This document shows positions 53,112 to 63,841 of a stretch of 64,000 bases of DNA, in pieces; position 1 is the stretch's first letter; every line of letters begins with the position of its first letter. Source of the stretch: Paralithodes platypus. Its lineage: Eukaryota > Arthropoda > Malacostraca > Decapoda > Lithodidae. Location of the stretch: NCBI GenBank assembly GCA_032716605.1, contig CM064512.1:31301827-31365826 (forward strand), in the 5' to 3' direction. A program made the translations under genes and the position numbers. The notes beneath the pieces were generated by a model that did not search any database, was not told where the DNA came from, and worked only from the letters and a program-made list of their open reading frames with translations.

Positions 53112-53465
53112 TAGCCATATCTATGGTGGCACTGGATCCTGCAAATACATTTCGCAACAAACACACAAAACAAAACAAAATAGGGACACGGTTGGGGGGG
53201 GGGTATAAGTTCGGGACACAACATATAATATTACCGTTTACGGTTAGAGTCCCACAGGTCCTTCCTAAGTTGATCATAACCGTAGATCATATCCGTAAAA
53301 TGAAAATGAAACTAATAGGCAATTGTTTAATCGCACTGAAGTAGGTAATGCGAAGGTTTGTCCGTTGGGTTGACTAATATGTTCTTTGAGTGTAGATTTT
53401 AAAGAGAAGAGACCATGTTTTACTAATTTCCTTTAATTTGCATGTTAATTAAAACCTACGTTTTT
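53112..53465. other. no gene recognised
   Basis: Unassigned. A G-rich run occurs near 53193-53201. Confidence 0.4.
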
Positions 53466-53469
53466 TTAA

Positions 53470-53770
53470 CCCCTACTGTACCGTAATAAAAGTCCCTCGC
53501 AGTCACAAGCAATGTGGCCAAAATGGCAAGATATAACAACCTTTCACCTCAAAAGAAGAAGGATACTGGCTCTCCCAGCCTGCAGAGATTTGGATATAAG
53601 CTGAGAAGTGTTGCCAACTCTAGACCAGTGCTCAAACGGTCGTGGTACCAGGCACTGCCTGATATTGGCAGTTACAAGGAAAGTACATTACTGACAGCTC
53701 CCTGCTGTCGCTGGGACTGGGAAGTGATTTATCTACTGACGTCTCCCAGCCGTCCTTGGTACAGAAGGGG
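53470..53770 (+). mobile_element. 301-bp TTAA-flanked MITE
   Basis: TTAA at 53466-53469 and 53771-53774. Ends CCCCTACTGTACCG and GGTACAGAAGGGG are inverted repeats of T type, but the interior (GTGTTGCCAACTCTAGACCA, GACTGGGAAGTGATTTATC) is different from the T family. The 86-codon ORF inside fills the element but resembles nothing known. Confidence 0.75.
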
Positions 53771-53774
53771 TTAA

Positions 53775-54382
53775 CTATCTTACATTAGTAATGCTTAGTG
53801 GTATCTGCTTGTACATGGCCCTTTATTTTACTGTAAGTATTAATATGTGTATATTTCGAGTAATATTTCTAATTTGTTAACAAGTAAATTTGAAGAACAT
53901 ATTCCATAACAAAGGATATACTGTATATGTGCATGTGAGTTATATTGCAAATAGCTGCATGTTAACCTTGATTCAAGTTCACACGTATCTCGGATATGAA
54001 TACAGTAAACATATTCATAGGTTGACTATAAAAGTAATGAAATTACATCATGTTTTGGCAATAATGAAATTTATGGTAAATGATTGCCACATACATTGTC
54101 AATTTATCAGTGGCTTCTAATAAGTATCTTGGATTAAACTACTTTTGTTTTGCGCATATACTGCCATTTCTCGCAACAAAAAATTATGCAAAGTCTACGT
54201 GCAGTAACCAACACAATTTTTGTTCTTCACTACTAGATTTACTGTGCTTATATCAAGAGAGAGAATCGACTCATTCGTATACTTGGCATAACGTTTAATT
54301 TGTTTTAACCCTTTCCCTGCAGGAGACGTTCACGAATGCCATGGCAATTTACAGCAATTCACAGGCTTTTAAAGAATCTTAA
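53775..54382. other. no gene recognised
   Basis: AT-rich. At 54305 a TTAA followed by CCCTTTCCCTGCAGGAGACG looks like a T-type left end without its right half nearby. Confidence 0.4.
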
Positions 54383-55963
54383 CCCACTGGGCACCAGAGC
54401 CGCAGCGTATGCGTCGGCAATAAATGTAACGCTAAACCCCAGAACCGCATAAAGTGTGTCGGCACCGTCGACCTTATTTACTCTTGTCCTATGGTAGGAT
54501 TCCAATCTGTATGGGATTTACCTTATGATGTTGCCGAACAGTGGCGGTACTCGGCAACCCCCAAGTCCAGCCAGGTGGGTGGGAACGGGCGATTGGGGAA
54601 AGCCAGTTTACCCCCTTATCTCACTGCCACTTTCAAGCTTATTTACTCTTGTCCTATGGTAGCTAGATGGTTCCAATTTGTATGGGATATACCTTATGAT
54701 GTTGCCAAACAGTGGCAATACTTGGCAACCCCCAAGTTCAGCCACGTTGGGGAGTGCGGAGAGGGATGCGCGGGAGGAGGGAGGAAGACAGTTGTCCTGT
54801 TTACTTCACGAGTGTCTGACCTTCCTCGTCGCCTCGCGATGCTGGAACAAAGGGAATAGAGTGTGCATTGCTCCCTTACTGCTCCCCATGACATAGTTGA
54901 CTACCCACTAAGTGGGGAAGAGGAGGAGGAGGATGACCCAGACCCCATGGCATTCCTCAAAATTCTGCCAGACCATCGTAGGAGTCAGAAGAGACGAGCT
55001 GAGGATGAGTGTGTCATGTTGCTATGTACGTGATCTTCCCCCACGCCTGCCTTCACCACCACCTCCCACACTCTCCCCAATAAAAATACAATATCAAAAC
55101 TCATATTTCTAAGTGTGGCTAAAACAATGTGTAAAACTCATATTCTAACTATAAAACATACGATAAAGTATAAAATCAATAAACAGAGTACGTGAGAGAG
55201 GCATAATAAAAGTGAAAGTGAGAGGGGGAGTCGGATGATAGTCAGCTGGCCGTGTGTACATGCATGCGTCGTGGGCCAAGATGGCCACCGGTCACCATGG
55301 TAAACAAGACGCGCGCGGGGCTTGCCACTTGTCGGCATTTATAAAGCTTGAATCTATGCACTTATCACACTGTAACTTCACTTACAATGACATTATGTGA
55401 TACATGTTGCTAATATATGAACTATGAAGGCACACATGATGCTCGGGTGGTGTAAATAACCATCACTTGAAAACTGGAGGCATCGTACATCTGCCATGCT
55501 GCCTTGCCCAGCTGTGGTGTGACGGCGCGGGAGGTTTGAAGGGGCGCCCGGCATCAACGGATGGTTGAGCTCCCCCCACCCCCTTTAGGACCCCCAAATG
55601 ACTGAGGTGTGTGTTTTTTATTTTGTTTTCTTCATTTCTCACCTATTTATCCCGCTCACGTTCTTGACCCAATTTTGAGCTTATAGGCATACTTTAAAGC
55701 CTTTGTTACCATCAGGGGTATTTAGAAACCTTTAGTTTAGTTACTTCAACCTCTGCAGTTGTCTTTGAGTTAGCTGTGGGCAGAAAACTAATTTTGGAGA
55801 GGTAATTATAAGAGTGAGAGAACTCTATTTATTATTGCTAATCTGGCAACGTCTGCGTCATAAAAACGTGAAAGGGTTAAGCTGTTTTAGGAAAACTCCA
55901 AAAAACTAAAATCCGCTGGTCATACAGTGTGTTTGTTATCATTTATTAGCTGGTGCTCATGGG
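54383..55963 (+). mobile_element. 1.58-kb TTAA-flanked element related to the 439-bp MITE
   Basis: TTAA at 54379-54382 and 55964-55967. Ends CCCACTGGGCACCAG and CTGGTGCTCATGGG are inverted repeats. The first ~110 bases match the 439-bp MITE at 5377. An internal direct duplication (period about 166) repeats TTTACTCTTGTCCTATGGTA and ATACCTTATGATGTTGCC-type blocks at 54477 and 54643. A short stretch near 54897-55010 could encode an acidic SGEEEEEDDPDP peptide. It is not recognisable as transposase. Confidence 0.6.
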
Positions 55964-55967
55964 TTAA

Positions 55968-56369
55968 GGCCAATTAGATACACGACCACAAAAATGGAAA
56001 ACACAATACACAATTAAACCACAGCGAACTGTTTTGCATGTATCGCAGCTAACGTTTTTAATATATTTTAGTCACATACTATTGTTGATATGCTTGCTTT
56101 AACATTACGACCTTCAGGAAGAACATGCCCAGAGCGTGAGGGTGTATGTATATTGGAATATACAATACATGGACAAATATGATATGTAGACTGGCAAAAA
56201 ACAGAATAACCAGCTGACCTGGGAAAATATAAGCTAAATAGTAAATACAGAGACAGCCTGGTGGTAATAGTGTTGGAAGCAAACAAGAAAAGTACTCACA
56301 CACAAAACCAACCAGGCGGAAGATAAGATACTACGCTTGGAAAACATGTGTATGGGCCAACATAATATT

Positions 56370-56417
<48 letters not shown>

Positions 56418-56870
56418 ACACAGACTAAACATGCTGGTCATAAATCTAAGACAGTTTTTTTATACAGAGTTGAAGACAATTACAGGAGAGAGAGAGAGAG
56501 AGTTACATAAAATGACATAGATACATAGGCTTCAAAGACCTTGCGGTCCCTCTTTGACAGTCCGGACTTAATTCTAATATATAATAGGCAGAACACTGTA
56601 AGGTATAAACAGCAGAGCAGAAGGCTCTCTCCCAACCCACCAGGGAGAGTTGGTTAATGGTACCAGACTACCATTACCTACTCACAACCCTGAAACCTGT
56701 ATACTTAAACGGAGACCTGAACGCATAACATAATATTATATTATATCATTAGGACATTAATCAACCAACATCATGAGGAAGACTGTCGTGAAATTAATAA
56801 ACTATTACGATACACAACATCTTCGACCGACCAATACCGCACTCATACCTGAATGTTAAAAAAGTTAGAG
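55968..56870. other. no gene; (GA)n microsatellite at 56374-56415
   Basis: A 21-unit AG run and a smaller one at 56488-56502. Other sequence unassigned. Confidence 0.6.
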
Positions 56871-57275
56871 ATCAAACGCATTTCTTTTCATCAACTTGTC
56901 TCCTCATACTAATTATCTACAATATATGTCTCAAGGTTGCATATCCCACACTCTTCTACCGCTATTGCAATAATCAGTGTCCCTTAAAGTGCTCTCAGTG
57001 AATACTCCCCCCCCCCCCCCCCACCCCCTTTGCGGAGAGTGGATGGAACCCACTTATCAACACAATTCCATCCCTAGTTTGTCCAACTCTCTAACCCAAA
57101 AGTGAACCGATGTTCCCAGTCTTTCTTCCACTCAAAAATAAACTGTGGAATTTTATCCCTCTTCCTAGGACTTAAACTGATTCAAGCTCCGCGTGTCCGA
57201 CATTGAATTTGGCTCTCTATCACTCTTTCAACTTTGGGGGATACTTATTACAGGCAGCTCTGCCTTAGTTCTTCT
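56871..57275 (+). pseudogene. J1 LINE C-terminal remnant
   Basis: Follows the 38-kb copy from the LxxNYLQYMSQGCIS region to the tail (GACTTAAACTGATTCAAGCT, CTCCGCGTGTCCG, TCACTCTTTCAACTTTGGGG, CAGGCAGCTCTGCCTTAGTT). It contains a poly-C run at 57007-57022. Many frameshifts, no catalytic core. Confidence 0.6.
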
Positions 57276-57282
57276 ACTTTGT

Positions 57283-57285
<3 letters not shown>

Positions 57286-57326
<41 letters not shown>

Positions 57327-57332
57327 ACACAA

Positions 57333-57365
<33 letters not shown>
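57286..57365. repeat. (AC)n followed by (AT)n microsatellite
   Basis: AC units at 57286-57350 with two interruptions, then AT to 57365. Confidence 0.95.
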
Positions 57366-57366
<1 letters not shown>

Positions 57367-57914
57367 CTATATTATTAAATCAGTTCGTGTGTCGGTTTGT
57401 CTGTCTGTCTGTGTGTTCTTAATAGGCGGCCGCAGTGTTGGACCTGGGGAGCTGAAACTTTGCATGTGGGTGTCAATTGACCTGGGTCAGGTCATAGACG
57501 GAGCGAGGCCACAATCGGAGGTCGTTTCGAGGCCGAAATTAAAAAACATTGAAACAAATGGCCGTTTGGGGCAGAAGGAGGCCTCCGATCGAAAAGGTGT
57601 ATGGGACGAAGGTTGTTTGCAGCCCCCCAAAATGGAGGTACGGATGAGGTCAGATCCAAAATCGGAGGTTATTTAGCGGCCGAAATCGAGGTCGCGGTTC
57701 AATGAGGCACAGGGAGGTCGAGGCCGGTGATTATGGTAGTAGTAGTATTGTGATGATTGTGGTAGTAGTGATTGATGATGGTAATTATGGTAGTAGTAGT
57801 GGTGGTAGTAGTGATGGTGATTATGGTGGTACAGTATTATTATTAAATATCAAAGCCTGTCAAAATATGGAGCGATATTGATATAAATCCGGGCAACGCC
57901 GGGTACCCCTGCTA

Positions 57915-57915
<1 letters not shown>
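57366..57915 (+). mobile_element. non-autonomous Helitron-like element (550 bp)
   Basis: It begins TCTATATTATTAAATCAG and ends with CCGGGCAACGCCGGG, CCCCTGCTAG. The small hairpin (CCGG-GCAACG-CCGG) about 10 bases before a terminal CTAG, with a TC start and insertion between A and T of an AT tract, is the Helitron pattern. No target duplication and no inverted ends. The interior has GAGGTC/GGCCGAAA-type short repeats and TAGTAG-rich sequence. No Rep/helicase ORF. Confidence 0.78.
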
Positions 57916-57958
<43 letters not shown>

Positions 57959-57974
57959 CATATATACAAATGGA

Positions 57975-58029
<55 letters not shown>

Positions 58030-58030
58030 C
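57916..58030. repeat. (AT)n / (AC)n microsatellites
   Basis: AT to 57955, (AC)n at 57975-58002, AT again to 58028. Confidence 0.95.
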
Positions 58031-58266
58031 AAATGGAAGCGGATTGCAGAACGAATGATAAACGAAATTCCCAATTAGTGAGATAATTGTCTGGCATAGT
58101 GTATTGTACGTTTATGTAATTCAAGAAGGGAAGAACAAAGTAGATTGGGTATTAGTTTCCGAGGTGAACGCAGGATAATGTAGTAGGAAGGGGTAGACAC
58201 GATTGGTAGTTGCAGGACATAATTAATATATAATAAATATTATACTGTAGAGAGAGTTAAGATGTG
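58031..58266. other. no gene recognised
   Basis: Unassigned. Confidence 0.4.
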
Positions 58267-58270
58267 TTAA

Positions 58271-58477
58271 CCCATTCTGTACCGGCGACGTCCTTTCAAC
58301 TTCATTCATGTTACTATTAGACGGTTTTATTCAGTTTACAAAGGGCCTCCAGCAATTAACAGGCTTCGAACTATCTCACTTAACCCCTTTTACTCCTACA
58401 ACTCATTCTTAAACTGCACCAAATCGTCTAGATATAGCTAGAATGAAACGAAAAAGACGTCGCCGGTACAGAAGGGG
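58271..58477 (+). mobile_element. T-family MITE, 207 bp, TTAA-flanked (best copy)
   Basis: TTAA at 58267-58270 and 58478-58481. Ends CCCATTCTGTACCGGCGACG and CGTCGCCGGTACAGAAGGGG pair over about 28 bases with one or two mismatches. This is the least diverged copy. Confidence 0.9.
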
Positions 58478-58481
58478 TTAA

Positions 58482-58800
58482 TGGGGGGAATGTTGATTTT
58501 CTGGACCCTCTTCTCCCTCATGTTTAGCCCCATTAGTTATGAGATGTTAAAACATTTACCCGATTAGTTTGGCGATTTTAAGATTTTTCGTCTCATTTTG
58601 TTGCCAATATTTACACCTTTCATGCAAATTGGTGTCTTTTTTTGTTTTCCCCGTGACAAACGATAACGAGTTGTAATTTAAAAGGAATCGGCCTTCGGCT
58701 GGGACATGTTTCTATCGTAAAATGTACACATTTATCTTGAAGGAGGGTCTTGGGGATGATTTAAAAAAGTTTGATGGAGGTCTATAATTCAACGTGCTTT
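58482..58800 (+). repeat. dispersed repeat family Q
   Basis: Matches 17220-17550 (see there). It abuts the T-family MITE directly. Confidence 0.55.
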
Positions 58801-60248
58801 CTAGTAATTCCGTTTTCCACCGTAGGAAAGAACGGGAATCACAACAATCTCACTGGAACTCAACTAACTTCAATATTATAAGGCACACGACAATGATATA
58901 ATCAATGGACACAGAATAAACAATCAAGGTTCACAAGTTTATTCCTTAATAGCTAGGGTACACTCATAGGTCAGAATAACATCAATCAAGATATGATATC
59001 ATGTATGGAAATGAACTCTTCAATCGAACATAACAAATGAAATATGAATATAAATAGTTACTAGAATAAAAATGGTCTAGGAATATATAAACTGAGTTAT
59101 AAATAGTACATAGAGTAAATAGATGTTACTATAATAACCACAAGTAAGTGTACAGTATACAGAGATGTTAGTCTCAAACAATAAACGGTATTCTGATACA
59201 AAACGGCGAATGCGAGATAGCTTCACACTGAGGATAAATAATAGTTACTGCGACGACATACACACAGCACTGAGTTTATGGAAAGTAAAACACCGTTTAA
59301 TTTATGATTAACATTTACGTTAATTCAGCATATACAGGAGGTTAAACTCAAAGAACTCAAAGAGTAATAATAATGAATATGAATTCACAAATATGTTAAA
59401 TAAATATATTAGTCATGTATGTGTGGCTTAAATATACTCGCCGGGTGGAAGGTTAATGCGACGTGAAAATACAGAGTTGGAAACAACTCAAATATTATAC
59501 TACAGAACTATAAGTCATGCAGCATGATAATAACAATAGTCAAATTAAGAGACTGACTAGTAAAACACTCTTTGAACAACTTATCTATGAATTATGCACC
59601 CAATTATGGTGGTACATACAAACAAGATCTGCATAAGCATTCACTAGTTTTACGTATAAAAGGTGTATGTATTATTTCCTGAACAAACATATGTATTACT
59701 CTTCATAAGAATATAGGAGCCTATACTCGAAGAATTATATATATATTTATCCCAAAGATAGGAGTGTGTTATGTTCTCTACAAAGCAAGCAGCGTGCACT
59801 AGGATAAGGAAAGAATAGAACATCTTCATTATTACGTTAACGTGAATCTTTCATATCTTGTTAACCCTTGATGCAATTATCGTTACATTTTACAAAACAA
59901 AGGTTACTTAATGGTTTGAGGAGAAAGATAGGAGCCTGGTAGAGAGTCTGGCGAATATGTGGTAACAGTGTCAGTTGTCCCTCCTATTGTACCAAGGGGC
60001 TCGGCTCTTCGCACCATGCAGATAGATGATGCTCTCGCTCTTTCTCTCTCTCTTGCTTTCTTTCTTCGGGATCACTTAGCTACACCTCTCTCCACTGGTT
60101 TGCATTGGTTTTTATGACTATTTAAAGGGAGAACTGGCTAGCCCCTACGGAAGTCTAAATCCGAACTAGGGCTCCTAGTTTAAGTATATGTTCTTCCGAG
60201 GAAGATGTACTCGACTATATAGCCTCAGTTTTGCCTAACATTACCCTG
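58801..60248. other. unassigned, possibly LTR-derived
   Basis: AT-rich, no ORF of note. The minus strand holds GGAATAAACTTGTGAACC, which resembles a polyadenylation region. CTTTCTCTCTCTCTTGCTTTC lies at 60039-60060. No PBS, polypurine tract or repeated copy was found. Confidence 0.35.
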
Positions 60249-62045
60249 TGTTACGACCGCCACTACGAAATAAACAAGGGCACTTAATAATGGACTAGAT
60301 GATAGGCTATATCTGCAACAACGGTACGCTAATTCCAAACCCTCGAACTATTACGCCGGTGAACAAAACACTTAAACCCTCCAGAGTTAATCTACTGGAT
60401 AACGGGGTATCAATTAACTGGGTTTTAGTGCACTTCTACAAAGGCTTTCCGGTGACGGCAAAGCCTAGTCACAAAAGGAGTACTTTACGTTAATAAAATG
60501 CTCTTAAGTAATAACAATGCTTGAATAAACTATAACAAGATTTAATAAAGGAGTATATGTTTACGTTAACTTTAGTGTGAGTCTGTACTCAACACTAAAC
60601 TCTTCAATGCTCTATGAAAACACTGAAAGTCTAGTCCTACAGCAAACAGATATGGAATCTTCTGAAAACGTCTGATGCTCTAAGATGCTCGTTAATATAG
60701 AACAGAAATAATGCAGGGGTAGGACACCAAAGCGTGTATCTTAAATACACCAATAAGTAGGATACATATATATAACAAGGGAGTGCAACAACTCTGTGAC
60801 AGCACTAATAAAAGCCACTCAAAACAGTATTCCCTTAGCCAAAGTAACAGCCATACTGGGTTGTGCACCAAGCATCAACCTAGGCTAAAATAATACGTGA
60901 ATAATTCCTAAAGCATACACAGTTAAAGTTAATAAACACAATGCTGTCTTTATTACTAATAAAGTCTAGCAGCGGTATAAAAGGTACCAGGAAGCTAGGC
61001 AGAGCGCAAGCATGCTCGTAGCCTACTGTCTCCCCTTGAACAGATTTCCCTTAGGTTACGTTAAGTGACTAGGAGGCTCTCTTGGTAAGTCCAGATCTCA
61101 AGTATCTGGTCTTGCCCTGGCGCTCCATAAAGGTCAACAAAATGAGGTAGCAAGCATACAAGTAAGTGTAGGCAAAAGCCCTTCGCTTGTATGCTGCTAC
61201 ACTCGCAAAGCAAAAATATGCACAAGCGTTACAGGCTAACCTAAGCTCCGTCGAAGTCGTACAGGCTCTGACTTGCCACATACATAACTCAGACAGTGAC
61301 CAAGGATACCCTCCACTGTCTAGCATTAAATAGTAACAAAGGACAACTCAATAATTAGAAGCACCCAATGAAAATATGACTCATGTGACTATGACTAATA
61401 ATCCCTAAAGCTAGTGCAAAACATATATGTGAGAACTGGTGCTGGTAATACGACTGGCCGACTATGGAAGTCGTATGCAGAACCAGAAGGGATAAGTAAT
61501 TGAATAAAGATGAGAAGTTTTGGAAAAGAAGAAGTTCAGAGAGAGAAACAGTAGTACAGGAGGTTAGATTGGGGGACAGATTGCAAGGGACGTCTATGAC
61601 CAAGAACACCATGCCAAGCTCTGAAGGAAACACGCAGGCAGGAGCCCCCCAGCACCATCACTAGGACGGCGGCACCCAATCACAGACCACTACGTCATGA
61701 AGAGCAAGCGTCATAGGACGCGCCAGGCCAGCCGACCAATCAAGAGTGTGGGAACCTCCGCCCGAGCGAGGGAGGCACACGTACATACACACGCACATAT
61801 TACCATCTCGCTGCCTCCTTCGTTCTCTCTCTCCTTAACTTCACACTACACATCTTATACTCTATCACTAATATAAAATACTTCCAAGTGTCACAGACAA
61901 GAATAAAGACCACCACTGATCTGTCTGTGACAACATGAATACTAGGAAAAAAAGAACATCGTTCTACGATTATTATAGCCCATTTCACTGCCCTGGCGAG
62001 CGCTAGCGAGTACGAGCACATTCTGGCAAGCTGGCCAGCGTAACA
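60249..62045 (-). mobile_element. 3' LTR of a gypsy-type element (1797 bp)
   Basis: On the minus strand it starts TGTTACGCTGGCCAGC and ends GGTCGTAACA, giving short inverted ends TGTTAC/GTAACA. Directly upstream on that strand is the purine-rich CTTGGGCGGGG, a good polypurine tract. A hairpin GTCACAGAC...GTCTGTGAC lies at 61892-61932. Related to the solo LTR at 45483-47148. Confidence 0.8.
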
Positions 62046-62056
62046 CCCCGCCCAAG
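62046..62056 (-). other. polypurine tract next to the gypsy LTR
   Basis: Minus strand CTTGGGCGGGG immediately before the LTR's TGTTAC. It would prime plus-strand DNA synthesis. Confidence 0.6.
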
Positions 62057-62414
62057 ATGTGTGACGTTTTAACCTCAGGTAAACGCCACATCTTACCAGA
62101 CAGAATGCTCATCAACCCCGCCTCACCCAGCTACTCCCCCAAGTTGTGAAAACAAGGCACAATCACAACATAAAACACTTCATTATATAAAACAAATCTA
62201 CACTACACTTCCCCAAAAGAATAGTATCACTTAACAATATTACACTCAACGAGCAAGCTTCAACAAGCCTAGCCTACTAAGACAAAAACACAGGATGTCT
62301 TAGATTCTTGCTGTAACATACTGCACTTATATACTATCAAAAACAAAGCGTTTTTATGTGAGGTTTTTATATTTTTAATAGTGTTTTTGGCGGCTTTGCA
62401 CTACAGGGGCAAGC
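62057..62414 (-). other. non-coding interval between pol remnant and LTR
   Basis: AT-rich, no ORF. An envelope-like or other downstream ORF is not seen. Confidence 0.4.
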
Positions 62415-63841
62415 CTAATTTTTCTCCACTCTCAAACAAACACTGACTGAACGGCGAGGGTGCTCCTTAAGACATACCCTCCTGTGACAAACAATCAGCC
62501 AGAACATTATCAGTGCCCTTAACATGCCACACATCCAACTTGTGTTCCGGCAGCAAAACAACACCTGACACTGATAAACTGCCCAGTTCATCACAAGACT
62601 GGCACTTCTCTTCGTTCTTTCCGGCAACGGGACCTGCCAATAACCTTTCATATTTCTACCTTAGTGATAAACGAGGCAGCCCCGATGCGGTCTATGGGGT
62701 CGTCAACTCTGGATAAGGTATAGGCGTCTGTCAGGGATGATGCACCAACACTCTTGCAAACAACACAAACACGGATCTTGCCACTCAACTCAGGTTGCAA
62801 AGTCACTGGCAACGACCACTCACGATATCCTTTATCCCTCAGACCCTTTTTCAACATGTAGTCCAGCTCTGCTTTCACAACAGACTGTCGAGCAGGATTT
62901 ATACGGTAGGGAGCCAATTTGAGCCTTGCACTGTCTCCACCCTCCATGTCGGGTTCTACCCCGTACATCAGGCCTGGAGAATTAACAAACATGCGGATGT
63001 ACTGCCACAGCCTAGTAAACAACTTCTCTTGGCGCTTAGGAACAAGAGGTTGCAACTTATCTCGAAGAACAACATGCCTAGTGCCCTCCCACAACCCAGC
63101 CGGGACCATAGTTTCTACACTATAGTCTCCCTCCTTCTCCATCTTTGTCCCTAGAACAGCCAGGTCATGAGAGGGACAATCTGTACCACCTGTGCAGTCA
63201 CTCACATAGTTCATAATTGCTAAGGCTTCCCCGCCGATACCGTACATGCGCACCCCCGCATTCCTTGCGACTACACCTGCCGGTGCAGCATCACCGCCTT
63301 CAGCGCCACGGCCAGATACAGTCGGTCTATGGTAGGGCTGTTGCATTCGACTAGAGCAGCATTGGGAGGCTATGCGACGACCGGGCGCATCCACTCCACA
63401 GCCAACCTCACCAATCTTGTCAACGTCCTGATTCTGACCAACACCCTTAGCAGCCATGGGTCGACCCTGACCTGACAACCATGCCAAAGCTTCGTCGCCC
63501 ACCTTGAACCACTGAAACAACGAGGCCAACGGTTTACTCTCACTCAAGTGACCTGCCAGCGGAACATCGTGTACCGCATGAGTTGTGAGGCCTGGGTGCT
63601 CGGCAAAAACAGTGGGGTATGAACCGAGCAGGGGCTGGATCGCTGCATGCTGCTGCTCAGGCAGATGCTGAAGCGCTTCCACAGCCACCTGACTCGTGTC
63701 CCCCGCCCACTGCTCCGCCGAGACATGACAATCCCAACTTTCCTCCACCTGTGCCCCACTACCCCCCTCTCCTTCTCCACCTTGGCCGCTGCAGACCAAC
63801 ACAGGTACAGTAGGCTGCTCAGGTGGTTGCCTCACAAACTC
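62415..63841 (-). pseudogene. gypsy-type pol remnant with internal deletion
   Basis: The minus-strand ORF from 63835 runs to 62648, then shifts frame. Its last third shows the approach to the RT: APYRINPARQSVVKAELDYM, EWSLPVTLQPELSGKIRVC, LTDAYTLSRVDDPIDRIGAA, then SFITKVEI. In active gypsy RTs the last position before I/L is Asp; here it is Glu. After a frameshift, MKGYWQVPLPERTK continues the RT. Within about 30 codons the similarity jumps to the end of the RNase H domain (a VWHVKGTDNVLADCLS-type phrase in another frame near 62490-62540). The palm with the second Asp pair and most of RNase H are deleted, and integrase is missing. The N-terminal two thirds of the ORF are not recognisable, except for a YPTVFAEHPGLTTHAVHDV phrase common just before gypsy RTs. 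Confidence 0.75.

Noticed and set aside
53514..53774. 86-codon ORF ending at a MITE border
   Set aside because: It lies wholly inside a TTAA-flanked MITE and has no known domain, so chance ORF is the simplest reading.
57193..57676. ORFs with His-Thr repeats at the (AC)n tract
   Set aside because: Product of the microsatellite, followed by the Helitron interior.
61069..61633. Minus-strand ORFs in the LTR
   Set aside because: They lie inside the gypsy LTR, are not conserved in the related LTR at 45-47 kb as far as I can follow, and have no domains.
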